From contig DKVL01000049.1 of the NCBI GenBank assembly GCA_002491195.1, positions 1-43,771 of the forward strand: a stretch of DNA of 43,771 nt, given 5' to 3'. The notes beneath the pieces were generated by a model. It did not search any database and was not told where the DNA came from. It saw only the letters and a list, made by a program, of their open reading frames with translations. The DNA is from Lachnospiraceae bacterium UBA7179. Lineage in GTDB: Bacteria > Bacillota > Clostridia > Lachnospirales > Lachnospiraceae. Positions 24,275-33,404 of the stretch are shown here, one piece after another. Numbering within the stretch: the stretch's first letter is position 1; each line of letters begins with the position of its first letter. The translations under genes were made by a program, and so were the position numbers.

Positions 24275-25498
24275 ATGACAGGAAGTACAAATGAGAAAAA
24301 AACGCTGATCAGTGCTGTTGTAATCGTGGCAGGTACTGTGATCCTGGTTCGAATGCACGGCTTTGGCGCACAGAAGGAAAAACAGCTTCCGGTAAAGGAG
24401 ATACAGATCGAACAGATTACATCCGATACAGATGCTTTCAGGGCAACAGCAGGCGCGGCCGATATATTGGACATGGATTTACTACAGGTTGTTTTGGAAA
24501 CAACGACGGATCAAGCGCAGATGCCAGCGGAGGATGATGCAGAGGAAAGTGAGTATGCAAATTTGGCAATTGCAAAAGTAAACAATTATGTAAATGTCAG
24601 ATCAGAGCCAAATACGGACAGTGAAGTGGTTGGTAAGATGTATGATGGCTCTGTGGCGCAGATCATCTCCACTGCGGGTGAAAACGATGAGTGGTTTCAG
24701 GTGGTCTCCGGAAATGTAGAAGGGTATATTAAGGCGGAGTATTTTATTTATGGAGATGCTGCTGTTGCCGCAATAGATGATTATGTGACGCGCTATGCTG
24801 TCGTCCAGGCCGATCGGCTGAATGTCCGCGAAGAACCTGATATATCGTCTGGCAGGATCGGCTATATAGACAATGGGGAGCGTGTGAAACTGATTGAATG
24901 GGGGGATGAGTGGTCAAGAGTAGCCTATACTGCGGAACAGACAGGATATGTGGCGTCTGCGTATGTTACGATCGTAGAAGAGTTTATCTATGCAAAATCA
25001 ATCGCGGAAGAGCAGGCGGAACTAGCTGCCTTGCAGGAACTGCAGGCCAGGACACAGGCATCGGAGGAGATCACGCCGGAACGTATGATTGTATCTGCGC
25101 CCCCACAGACTGATTATGCGAATGTATCAGAGCTTAGGAGTGCTGTCGTGGACTATGCCATGCAGTATCTGGGTAACAGATATGTACATGGCGGTCAGAG
25201 TCTTGCAACAGGAACAGACTGTTCGGGCTTTACCTGTTATGTTTATAAGGAGTTTGGCTATAATTTGAGTAGGACACCACAGGGACAGTACACCTCTGCT
25301 GGAAGAGGAATTGATCTGTCACAGATCCAGCCAGGAGATGTCATATGTTATAGTTCGAACGGTTCGACGTGCACACATGTGGGGCTTTATATTGGAAATG
25401 GCCAGATCATTCATGCAGCCAATTCCAGAAAAGGCGTCATCATCAGCAATTATGATTATGATGGCATTATTCTGGGCGTTCGCAGTATTGTTGATTGA
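24275..25498 (+). CDS. SH3-domain NlpC/P60 cell-wall hydrolase
   Basis: A 407-residue exported endopeptidase. Residues ~10-26 are a signal or anchor helix (TLISAVVIVAGTVILV). Two bacterial SH3 domains follow, about 99-158 (VNNYVNVRSEPNTDSEVVG) and 175-233 (ADRLNVREEPDISSGRIGY), which bind the wall. After a Glu/Ala/Gln-rich helical linker (about 240-270), the NlpC/P60 domain has catalytic C316 in TDCSGFTCYVY, H368 in CTHVGLYIG and H380 in IIHAAN. Such enzymes cut between D-Glu and the diamino acid of the stem peptide. Its 3' end overlaps the convergent CapA-like gene by 32 bases, an unusual arrangement without room for a terminator. Confidence 0.92.
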   Translation: MTGSTNEKKTLISAVVIVAGTVILVRMHGFGAQKEKQLPVKEIQIEQITSDTDAFRATAGAADILDMDLLQVVLETTTDQAQMPAEDDAEESEYANLAIAKVNNYVNVRSEPNTDSEVVGKMYDGSVAQIISTAGENDEWFQVVSGNVEGYIKAEYFIYGDAAVAAIDDYVTRYAVVQADRLNVREEPDISSGRIGYIDNGERVKLIEWGDEWSRVAYTAEQTGYVASAYVTIVEEFIYAKSIAEEQAELAALQELQARTQASEEITPERMIVSAPPQTDYANVSELRSAVVDYAMQYLGNRYVHGGQSLATGTDCSGFTCYVYKEFGYNLSRTPQGQYTSAGRGIDLSQIQPGDVICYSSNGSTCTHVGLYIGNGQIIHAANSRKGVIISNYDYDGIILGVRSIVD

Positions 25499-26837
25499 TC
25501 TGGTCAACAGAGAGAACCCAGCTTCCAAGGATTTCATTGCTCCATTTCTGCAGGCTGTTCAGATGAAAAGGGACGCCGCCATAAGAGATAATGCCATGTG
25601 ACTGGGCAAGCGATTCCGTATAATTTTCGAGAAGATATACATTTTTGAATCGGACGGGGCTGCTTGAATAGTGGCATACCAAAGGAATAATGCCTGTGTT
25701 CTCCCCGGCGATTGAAATATCGTTCCCCGTCACATGAAATGTTACCCATGCAAGCCCTTCCAGCATACTTTTTGCGTTTTTCTGTGTGGAGACATAATTT
25801 CCCAAAGAATAGTAACAGAGTGCGCGATTGCCATTGGCAGCTTCGATCCACGTGATCGGCTGCACGACATGAGGGTGTGTGCCGATAATAAGGTCTGCAC
25901 CAGCCTCTGTCATCTGCATGGCAAATTTCTCCTGATAGCTGGATGGGACAGTTGCGTATTCCGTTCCCCAGTGTGGGCAGACAACGACAATATCTGCCAG
26001 AGTGTCCGCAGTGGCGATATCTGTGAGAACCTGTTCATTCAGGGTAGTAAAATCGATCATGCGACTCGATTCATTTACAGCGCAGAGTATGTTTAAATGG
26101 TCGGATATGGAGGCAGATACACTGGCGCTGTTGGGTCCATAGGTATAGTTGAGAAATGCAAATGTACAGCCTTTGATTTCGAGTAAAGGAATTTGGGTCT
26201 GGGTTGGATCTGGATAAGGTTCATGGAGTCCGACGACAAGGACTTCAGGAAGTGTTTTCCATACATTAAGACAATTTTGAATTCCGCTCAGTCCCTGGTC
26301 GGCAGTATGGTTTGTTGCCTGCAGAACAATATTAAAGCCTGCCTTTGCGATGGCATCGCTTACCTCGGACGGTGAATTGAATTTAGGATAACCATGAAAT
26401 CCTAACTGATTGCCGCCCAATATCGTTTCCTGATTGATGATCTTAATATCAGCTTTCTCTAAAAAGTCTCTGATTCCGTCGAATAGGAAATCATAATTTC
26501 TGGTCCCACCAGACTGTTTTCCAGTGTTTACGATTCCCATATGGAGCAGGTTATCGCCGACAGCCATCAGAGTGATATCATATTCAGCGGGCAGTTCGGG
26601 CTCCTCGGAAATTTCAGTTTCTGGATCCTCAGGTTTTGTGGTTTCAAATTCTGCAGCTTCAGATTTAGTGGTTTCAAATTCTCCAATTTCAGAAACTGTA
26701 GTCTCAAGCGCTACAGTTTCTTCTGATGGGTTGGAATCGGCATAGGTTATTCCACTAAAGAATAAACATGTAATAAGAAACAGTGATCCAATCAGGGAAC
26801 GATAATAGTATTTTCGCCTTTTTTTGTTCTTTTTCAT
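25467..26837 (-). CDS. CapA-like metallophosphatase-fold exported protein
   Basis: A 456-residue protein of the CapA/PgsA (poly-gamma-glutamate synthesis) family. The N-terminus is basic, then hydrophobic (about 14-33), a signal peptide or anchor. Residues ~38-86 are a Thr/Glu/Pro-rich linker with an imperfect repeat (EFETTKSEAA / EFETTKPEDP). The CapA domain starts ITLMAVGDNLLHMGI and contains INQETILGG, LQATNHTADQG, VVCPHWGTEY and IIGTHPHVVQPITW, the metal-binding pattern of the calcineurin-like fold. In most clostridia these proteins occur without a capsule operon and their substrate is unknown. GAGG lies about 11 bases before the ATG. The gene's last 32 bases overlap the convergent NlpC/P60 gene. 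Confidence 0.9.
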   Translation of the reverse strand: MKKNKKRRKYYYRSLIGSLFLITCLFFSGITYADSNPSEETVALETTVSEIGEFETTKSEAAEFETTKPEDPETEISEEPELPAEYDITLMAVGDNLLHMGIVNTGKQSGGTRNYDFLFDGIRDFLEKADIKIINQETILGGNQLGFHGYPKFNSPSEVSDAIAKAGFNIVLQATNHTADQGLSGIQNCLNVWKTLPEVLVVGLHEPYPDPTQTQIPLLEIKGCTFAFLNYTYGPNSASVSASISDHLNILCAVNESSRMIDFTTLNEQVLTDIATADTLADIVVVCPHWGTEYATVPSSYQEKFAMQMTEAGADLIIGTHPHVVQPITWIEAANGNRALCYYSLGNYVSTQKNAKSMLEGLAWVTFHVTGNDISIAGENTGIIPLVCHYSSSPVRFKNVYLLENYTESLAQSHGIISYGGVPFHLNSLQKWSNEILGSWVLSVDQINQQYCERPE

Positions 26838-26916
26838 AAGAATATAAGCCTCATTTCTTTGGTTGATTGTTAATAAAACAGACAGGGAAAACCTGCCACT
26901 TTACATTATTATATTG

Positions 26917-26945
26917 ATTATATTAGAATTAGATAAAAATAGCAA
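26917..26945 (-). promoter_or_regulatory. Promoter of CapA-like gene
   Basis: On the minus strand TTGCTA (complement of 26940-26945), 17-base spacer, TATAAT (complement of 26917-26922). Confidence 0.65.
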
Positions 26946-26969
26946 TCCTATCTTTTTTGCTGTATTCTG

Positions 26970-26998
26970 TTGAAATTTTCTGTCGAATGTAATATTAT
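26970..26998 (+). promoter_or_regulatory. Promoter of leuB-ilvD-ilvB
   Basis: TTGAAA at 26970-26975, 17-base spacer, TATTAT at 26993-26998, leaving a leader of about 55 bases before leuB, too short for a T-box. Confidence 0.55.
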
Positions 26999-27060
26999 TG
27001 AATATGTGTATATTTATTCACAGGCTGAATTTTCAGTCAAAGAAAAGGAGATAGTGAGAA

Positions 27061-28160
27061 TGAATTTGAATATTGTGTGTATTCCCGGTGATGGGATTGG
27101 ACCGGAAATTGTTGCCGAGGCAAAAAAAGTACTCGATAAGGTTGCTGTGAAATATGGGCATAGCATTTCGTATAAAGATATTTTGATGGGAGGTGCTTCC
27201 ATTGATGCGTGTGGCGAACCGCTTACAGAGGAGGCGATTGCCACAGCCAAGGCTGCGGATGCTGTTCTGATGGGCTCCATTGGGGGGAATACTTCAACTT
27301 CTCCGTGGTACAAGCTGCCGCCGCACCTGAGACCGGAGGCAGGGTTGTTGAAATTGAGAAAAGAATTAAATCTGTTTGCAAATTTGAGACCAGCGTATCT
27401 ATATAAGGAATTAAAGGAAGCATGCCCGTTGAGGGATGATATCATTGGCAGCGGTTTTGACATGATGATCATGCGGGAGCTCACAGGCGGTCTTTATTTT
27501 GGGGAGCGCAGTACTAAGAAAATGAATGGCATTGTCACTGCTGTTGACACACTTACGTATACAGAGAACGAGATCAGGCGCATTGCTGTCAAAGGATTCG
27601 ACATCGCAATGAAACGCAGGAAAAAGGTGACAAGTGTTGACAAGGCAAATGTACTCGACTCTTCGAGACTTTGGAGACAGATCGTCGAGGAAGTTGCGCT
27701 GGATTATCCGGAGGTCACTTTGGAACATATGCTTGTTGACAACTGCGCGATGCAGCTTGTAAAAGATCCGAAACAATTCGATGTGATTCTAACAGAAAAT
27801 ATGTTTGGAGATATTCTCTCGGATGAGGCAAGTATGGTTACAGGTTCTATTGGTATGCTTTCATCAGCAAGCTTAAACAATACGAAGTTTGGACTTTATG
27901 AGCCAAGCGGCGGCTCCGCGCCGGATATTGCCGGAAAAGGCATTGCGAATCCGATTGCAACAATTCTGAGTGCCGCTATGATGCTGCGTTATTCTTTTGA
28001 TCTTGATCAGGAAGCTGACATGATCGAGGCCGCAGTCAGGAAGGTTCTTGAGGAAGGATTCCGCACGATCGACATTATGCCACAGGAGGAAAGCAAACGT
28101 GCAAATGTTAAACAGGTCGGCACAGCAATGATGGGAGACCTGATCGCAGATAGAATATAG
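27061..28160 (+). CDS. leuB: 3-isopropylmalate dehydrogenase
   Basis: A 366-residue NAD-dependent decarboxylating dehydrogenase of leucine synthesis. Signatures: IPGDGIGPEI at the N-terminus, the substrate-side RELTGGLYFGER, VDKANVLDSSRLWR, the metal-binding ENMFGDILSDEAS, and the nucleotide motif GSAPDIAGKGIANPIA. The ELTGGLYFG text points to LeuB rather than isocitrate or tartrate dehydrogenase. The ATG at 27061 follows AAAGGAG by about ten bases and gives the standard length; an upstream in-frame start at 26970 falls in the promoter. It is the first gene of leuB-ilvD-ilvB; leuA, leuC and leuD are not in the window. Confidence 0.96.
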
Positions 28161-28185
28161 AGGATGATATGGAGGATCGATGACA

Positions 28186-29853
28186 ATGAGAAGTGATAAT
28201 GTAAAAAAAGGAATGCAGCAGGCTCCGCATAGAAGTCTGTTCAATGCATTAGGATTTACAGAAGAAGAGATGCAAAAACCTATGGTCGGGATTGTAAGCT
28301 CTTATAATGAGATTGTACCTGGCCATATGAATCTGGATAAGATTGTCAATGCAGTAAAACTTGGCGTGGCAGAGGCGGGCGGTGTACCGGTGGTATTTCC
28401 GGCGATCGCGGTTTGTGATGGCATTGCAATGGGACATATCGGCATGAAGTATTCGCTTGTTACAAGGGATTTGATCGCAGATTCCACAGAATGTATGGCT
28501 CTGGCACATCAGTTTGATGCGTTGGTTATGGTGCCGAACTGCGACAAGAATGTGCCAGGACTTTTGATGGCAGCCGCACGCATCAATGTGCCAACTGTAT
28601 TTGTGTCGGGTGGTCCGATGCTCGCAGGGCATGTAAAAGGGCAGAAACGCAGTCTTTCGTCTATGTTTGAGGCAGTTGGATCGTATGCGGCAGGTACCAT
28701 GAGCGAGGAGGACGTGTGTGAGTTTGAGAATAAGGCGTGCCCTACATGCGGCTCCTGTTCTGGTATGTATACTGCAAACTCTATGAACTGCCTCACGGAG
28801 GCACTTGGTATGGGGCTGCAGGGAAATGGCACGATTCCGGCTGTGTACTCAGAACGAATCAAGCTTGCAAAACACGCAGGTATGGCAGTGATGGAAATGC
28901 TGCGGAAAAATATTTGCCCGCGCGACATTATGACAAAGGAGTCGATTATTAATGCGCTCACTGTTGATATGGCACTGGGATGTTCGACGAACTCCATGCT
29001 GCATCTGCCTGCGATTGCCCATGAGATCGGATTTGATTTTGATATTTCCTATGCAAATGAAATCAGTGCAAAGACGCCGAATCTCTGTCATCTTGCACCG
29101 GCTGGTCCTACTTACATGGAGGACTTAAATGAGGCAGGCGGTGTGTATGCGGTGATGAACGAACTGTCCGAGCTTGGATTGTTGAACGAGGACTGCATGA
29201 CTGTGACAGGAAAGACGATTGGTGAGAATATTAAAGGTGTTCCGAATAAAAATCCTGAGGTGATACGCCCTCTGGACAATCCGTACAGTAAGACAGGCGG
29301 ACTTGCTGTATTAAAAGGAAATCTTGCTCCAGATGGAAGTGTTGTAAAGCGCTCGGCTGTAGCGCCTGAAATGCTTGTTCATGAAGGGCCAGCACGCGTG
29401 TTTGAGTGTGAGGAGGATGCTATCGAGGCGATCAAGGGCGGCAAGATTGTCGCGGGCGATGTGGTGGTAATCCGCTACGAAGGTCCTAAAGGAGGTCCTG
29501 GCATGCGGGAAATGCTCAATCCTACATCAGCGATTGCTGGTATGGGACTTGGCTCTACAGTGGCTCTGATCACGGATGGACGTTTCTCAGGCGCATCGCG
29601 CGGGGCTTCCATCGGTCATGTGTCGCCAGAAGCAGCTGTGGGTGGACCGATCGCACTTGTGGAGGAGGGTGATATCATCTCCATAAACATTACAGAGTGT
29701 ACATTAAATCTGAAAGTATCCGACGAAGAGCTGGCAAAACGACGCGCAGGCTGGCAGCCAAGAGAGCCAAAGATTACGACAGGCTACCTTGCAAGATACC
29801 GCGAACTCGTCACAAGCGGCAACAGGGGAGCAATCCTTGAATTACCGAAGTGA
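28186..29853 (+). CDS. ilvD: Dihydroxy-acid dehydratase
   Basis: A 555-residue Fe-S enzyme making 2-oxoisovalerate and 3-methyl-2-oxovalerate in valine and isoleucine synthesis. It shows NCDKNVPGLLMAAARINVPT with one cluster cysteine, then CPTCGSCSGMYTANSMNCLT with the others, and the C-terminal GRFSGASRG substrate motif. Two ATGs lie close together, at 28180 and 28186; 28186 gives the family's usual beginning (MRSDNVKKGMQQAPHRSL) with GGAGG ten bases upstream. It follows leuB by 25 bases. The structured repeat copy B separates it from ilvB. Confidence 0.96.
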   Translation: MRSDNVKKGMQQAPHRSLFNALGFTEEEMQKPMVGIVSSYNEIVPGHMNLDKIVNAVKLGVAEAGGVPVVFPAIAVCDGIAMGHIGMKYSLVTRDLIADSTECMALAHQFDALVMVPNCDKNVPGLLMAAARINVPTVFVSGGPMLAGHVKGQKRSLSSMFEAVGSYAAGTMSEEDVCEFENKACPTCGSCSGMYTANSMNCLTEALGMGLQGNGTIPAVYSERIKLAKHAGMAVMEMLRKNICPRDIMTKESIINALTVDMALGCSTNSMLHLPAIAHEIGFDFDISYANEISAKTPNLCHLAPAGPTYMEDLNEAGGVYAVMNELSELGLLNEDCMTVTGKTIGENIKGVPNKNPEVIRPLDNPYSKTGGLAVLKGNLAPDGSVVKRSAVAPEMLVHEGPARVFECEEDAIEAIKGGKIVAGDVVVIRYEGPKGGPGMREMLNPTSAIAGMGLGSTVALITDGRFSGASRGASIGHVSPEAAVGGPIALVEEGDIISINITECTLNLKVSDEELAKRRAGWQPREPKITTGYLARYRELVTSGNRGAILELPK

Positions 29854-29899
29854 AGAGAATTTCATCGGTCCAATTTTGCGCGTAAGTATAGTATGAGGA

Positions 29900-30055
29900 A
29901 TAGTTCAATCTAGGACTTTGCACTGCGCTGCAAAGTCCGTAAGAACACGTAGTGGTTGAGATGTATCAAGCCCATCGCATGCCGAACCTTGTTCGGCTTG
30001 GCGATATTTGCATGGCTTGATGCCTGTAACAGGAAGCCGGAGGCTGAACTGTTAC
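29900..30055 (+). repeat. Structured intergenic repeat, copy B, between ilvD and ilvB
   Basis: A 156-base relative of the element at 7600-7718. The outer stem is ATAGTTCA (29900-29907) with TGAACTGT (30045-30052). Hairpin 1 is GGACTTTGCA (29913-29922) with TGCAAAGTCC (29929-29938); compared with copy A, one base pair is changed on both sides (C-G to T-A), keeping the stem. Hairpin 2 has the same arms, ATCAAGCC (29965-29972) and GGCTTGAT (30014-30021), but its loop is 41 bases instead of one and folds into its own nested stems (ATCGC/GCGAT and GCCGAAC/GTTCGGC). CCTGTAACAGG (30023-30033) is unchanged. It ends 23 bases before the ilvB ATG, so it lies in the operon transcript. Confidence 0.8.
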
Positions 30056-30078
30056 TAGTATGAATGGAGAATTTTATT

Positions 30079-31758
30079 ATGCAGTTGACAGGTTCACAAA
30101 TTGTTATTGAATGTCTGAAAGAGCAGGGAGTTGACACCGTATTTGGCTATCCCGGCGGCTCTATATTAAATATTTATGATGAATTATACAAGCATAGCGA
30201 TGAGATCAGGCATATTCTGACATCTCATGAGCAGGGCGCTTCCCACGCTGCGGATGGATATGCGCGTGCAACGGGCAAAGTTGGTGTCTGTCTCGCGACG
30301 AGCGGTCCTGGCGCAACCAACCTGGTCACAGGTATCGCCACCGCATACATGGATTCCGTACCGATGGTTGCGATCACTGCAAACGTCACATTGCCGCTGC
30401 TTGGAAAAGATTCTTTTCAGGAAGTGGACATTGCAGGCGTGACAATGCCGATCACAAAACATGGCTATATCGTAAAAGATGTGACAAAACTTGCTGATAC
30501 GATCAGAAAAGCTTTTAAGATTGCAAAGTCCGGCAGACCAGGACCGGTGCTGGTTGACATCACAAAAGATGCCACAGCAAACAAGTGTGAGTTTGTTCCG
30601 GAAAAACCGGAGCCGCCGGTCATCACAAATTCTTATACAGAAAGCGATATCGATGCAGCTCTTGAAATGATTCGGAAAGCCAGAAAACCCTATATTTATC
30701 TTGGCGGTGGTGCGATCATTTCAAACGCTTCGAGGGAAGTCAAAGAGTTTGCGGACAAAATACAAGCTCCGGTGTGTGATACATTGATGGCAAAAGGCGC
30801 TTTTGACGGAAAGAGTGCGCTTTATACCGGTATGATCGGAATGCATGGCACAAAGACGTCAAATTATGGTGTCAGCCAGTGCGATCTCCTGATTGCACTG
30901 GGAGCAAGGTTCTCTGACAGGGTTGTGGGAAATCCCAAAAAGTTTGCCGAGAATGCTAAAATTTTGCATATTGATATTGATGCCGCGGAGATCAACAAGA
31001 ATATCAGAACCGATGCCTCGATCATCGGTGATCTGAAGACTGTTCTGAAAGAGCTTAACAGCAAACTCGAGCAGCAAAATCACGATGAATGGATCGCACA
31101 GATTTTGGAGTTGAAGGAAAAGTATCCACTAACTTATGAATCGGACAAATTGACTTGTCCGTATATTATGGAAGAACTTGATCGTGTTACAGAGGGAAAA
31201 GCGATCATTTCTACCGATGTCGGGCAGCATCAAATGTGGGCAGCACAGTATTATCAGTATACAGAACCGCGCACATTCCTTTCATCCGGCGGCTTGGGTA
31301 CGATGGGATATGGTCTTGGTGCTTGTATTGGTGCGAAGGTAGGTATGCCTGATAAGATCTGCGTGAATATTGCCGGTGATGGATGTTTCCGTATGAATAT
31401 GAATGAGCTGGCAACGGCAAGCCGCTATAATATCCCTATCATACAGATTATTATCAACAATCATGTGCTTGGTATGGTGAGACAGTGGCAGACCTTGTTT
31501 TACGACAAGAGATATTCACAGACAGTCCTGACAGACAAGGTTGATTTTGTGAAGGTTTCCGAGGGCCTTGGATGCGAGGCAATGCGTGTCACAAAACGCG
31601 AGGAAGTAGGACCTGCCCTTGAGAGAGCAATCTCGCTGAATAAGCCGGTTGTGATTGAGTGTGTGATCGAAGAGGACGACAAGGTATTTCCGATGGTTCC
31701 GGCCGGGGCAGCGATCAGCGAGGCATTCGATGCGGAAGATTTGAAACAGCGTCAGTGA
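30079..31758 (+). CDS. ilvB: Acetolactate synthase large subunit
   Basis: A 559-residue thiamine diphosphate and FAD enzyme that condenses pyruvate with pyruvate or 2-oxobutyrate. Visible are GYPGGSILNIYDEL, the catalytic glutamate in SHEQGASHAADGYAR, SGPGATNLVTGIATAYMDS, LGTMGYGLGACIGAK and the cofactor motif AGDGCFRMNMNEL ending with NNHVLGMVRQWQ. The anabolic type is indicated by the context and the LGMVRQWQ tail motif. The ATG at 30079 has GGAG nine bases upstream and gives the usual start (MQLTGSQIVIECLKEQGV). No ilvN regulatory subunit follows; the next gene is an L,D-transpeptidase starting one base after the stop. A small subunit must be elsewhere, or the enzyme works alone. Confidence 0.95.
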   Translation: MQLTGSQIVIECLKEQGVDTVFGYPGGSILNIYDELYKHSDEIRHILTSHEQGASHAADGYARATGKVGVCLATSGPGATNLVTGIATAYMDSVPMVAITANVTLPLLGKDSFQEVDIAGVTMPITKHGYIVKDVTKLADTIRKAFKIAKSGRPGPVLVDITKDATANKCEFVPEKPEPPVITNSYTESDIDAALEMIRKARKPYIYLGGGAIISNASREVKEFADKIQAPVCDTLMAKGAFDGKSALYTGMIGMHGTKTSNYGVSQCDLLIALGARFSDRVVGNPKKFAENAKILHIDIDAAEINKNIRTDASIIGDLKTVLKELNSKLEQQNHDEWIAQILELKEKYPLTYESDKLTCPYIMEELDRVTEGKAIISTDVGQHQMWAAQYYQYTEPRTFLSSGGLGTMGYGLGACIGAKVGMPDKICVNIAGDGCFRMNMNELATASRYNIPIIQIIINNHVLGMVRQWQTLFYDKRYSQTVLTDKVDFVKVSEGLGCEAMRVTKREEVGPALERAISLNKPVVIECVIEEDDKVFPMVPAGAAISEAFDAEDLKQRQ

Positions 31759-31759
31759 T

Positions 31760-33250
31760 ATGAGAAAATTTTTGTTTGGTTTTCTCAGGGCAGTATGTGT
31801 GATGGCAGTGCTTGGCATCGGCGCTGTCATCGCTTTGGATCAATATTATCAACATGTTTTTCCGATATTCGTCACAATCAATGGGGTATATTGTACAGGC
31901 ATGACAGTCGGGAATGTCACGGAAATCCTGGACGATGCCTATGATCTGCATAATGACAAAGTTATGGTGCGCCTGATTGACGGCAAGACGTATGAAATGC
32001 CGCTGGATGAGTATGGAGTTACAGTGTCTTATGAGCCAGCAGTTGCCGAATGTATGGAACAGTGTAAATCCCGTCCTTTCCAGTGGCTGGGAGACTGGCT
32101 GAATTACTGGCTGGAGTGGAAGCCGCCCCGGATTCCTCTATTTCGGGAAAATATAGTGTATCCTGTCTATTACTGTGATACGGCTGTTATGACCGCAAAG
32201 CTGGAAGACACAGAGTGGCTTAATAACAATCTGTATACCACTTCAAATACAGTTTCTATTGTGCGAAGCGCCACAGAGGGATATATTCTTGTCGATGAAA
32301 CAAAGGATCTGCTTTCGAAAGAAGATGCGGTAGAATTAATTTGTGAAGAAATTGTTAATCATTTAACAAATATGGGTGGAGCTCCGTTCCAAAGCATTTT
32401 GATCGACCTGTCAACGGGACCAGACAAGGAAATCTGTTACAAAAACGCGCCGTACACAGCTGCGATGAAAGAAACACTTGCAAAGTGGGAAGGTATCAGG
32501 GATTTCCAGAATTTTCATATGATCTACCAGTTTGGCGATTGTGAGGAAATAGTTGATGCGAATGTTGTTGCAGACTGGATCGCGCTGGATGAGGAAGGGG
32601 AAATCATATTCGATGAAAACAATATTCCAGTGCTTGATGAGACGATGATTGCAGAATATGTGGCATATTTGTCAACAACTTATAATACAGTTGGAATAGA
32701 GCGCAAATTCAGAGCAACCAGAGGCGATATTGTGACTGTGTCCGGCGGAGGCTATGGCAATGCGCTTGACGAGAAGGCAGAGTATGAATTTCTGTTAAAT
32801 GCGTTTCTCAACAAGGAGAGCGGTACACGAAATCCGCAGTATACATCAGAGGCATGGGAAAAAGGCTCTGATGATATTGGAGATACCTATATTGAGGTCG
32901 ATCTGGGCAATCAGCATATGTATTATTATGTGGATGGTGAGCTTGTGATCGATACGCCGGTGGTGACTGGAAATACATCACGAAGATGGGATACGCCAGC
33001 TAAGGTTTGTTTTGTGTATTTTAAGCAGAAAAACAGGGTACTTCGGGGGGCTAATTATGCGACGCCTGTAAAGTATTGGATGGCAGTGGATGGGCATATT
33101 GGTATCCATGACGCTACATGGCGCAAGGATTTCGGAGGAGAAATCTATAAGACAAACGGTTCTCACGGCTGTGTCAACACACCACTTGAGATCATGGCAG
33201 AATTGTATGATATGGTGGAACTGGGTACGCCAGTTATTATGTTTTACTGA
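31760..33250 (+). CDS. L,D-transpeptidase (YkuD) with N-terminal PG-binding-like domain
   Basis: A 496-residue enzyme that makes 3-3 cross-links in peptidoglycan or links proteins to it. One N-terminal membrane helix (about 8-26) anchors it outside the cell. The middle part (about 45-330) resembles the PG_binding_4-type regions found before YkuD domains in clostridia. The catalytic domain (about 370-496) begins YIEVDLGNQHMYYYVDGELV and carries H450 in IGIHDATWR and catalytic C471 in SHGCVNTP. The gene begins one base after the ilvB stop and has no recognisable ribosome site, so translation is probably coupled to ilvB, an odd pairing of amino-acid synthesis with wall remodelling. Confidence 0.9.
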   Translation: MRKFLFGFLRAVCVMAVLGIGAVIALDQYYQHVFPIFVTINGVYCTGMTVGNVTEILDDAYDLHNDKVMVRLIDGKTYEMPLDEYGVTVSYEPAVAECMEQCKSRPFQWLGDWLNYWLEWKPPRIPLFRENIVYPVYYCDTAVMTAKLEDTEWLNNNLYTTSNTVSIVRSATEGYILVDETKDLLSKEDAVELICEEIVNHLTNMGGAPFQSILIDLSTGPDKEICYKNAPYTAAMKETLAKWEGIRDFQNFHMIYQFGDCEEIVDANVVADWIALDEEGEIIFDENNIPVLDETMIAEYVAYLSTTYNTVGIERKFRATRGDIVTVSGGGYGNALDEKAEYEFLLNAFLNKESGTRNPQYTSEAWEKGSDDIGDTYIEVDLGNQHMYYYVDGELVIDTPVVTGNTSRRWDTPAKVCFVYFKQKNRVLRGANYATPVKYWMAVDGHIGIHDATWRKDFGGEIYKTNGSHGCVNTPLEIMAELYDMVELGTPVIMFY

Positions 33251-33288
33251 TAGGCACAGGTCAGTTGTGAAATATTCAACATTTTTAC

Positions 33289-33297
33289 TGTTATAAT
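33289..33297 (+). promoter_or_regulatory. Extended -10 promoter of serC-serA
   Basis: TG-T-TATAAT at 33289-33297 is an extended -10 element; the -35 region is weak (TTGTGA at 33265, spacing 21). The leader to the serC ATG is about 100 bases. Confidence 0.55.
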
Positions 33298-33404
33298 GTT
33301 GTTTATATAAATCTATTGTGTAATATGCTGTTTTTGCAGTGCAAGTACTATATTGCGCCTGCAGGAGGGCACATTAAAAAAGAAAATCAGGAGGAGAAAT
33401 AAAA

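Noticed and set aside
29854..30078. T-box or leader-peptide attenuator for ilvB
   Set aside because: No T-box motif and no run of Leu/Val/Ile codons; the space is occupied by the structured repeat.
29910..30137. 75-codon minus-strand frame across repeat copy B
   Set aside because: It is produced by the structured repeat itself and runs into ilvB on the other strand; similar repeat-derived frames are often misannotated as proteins.
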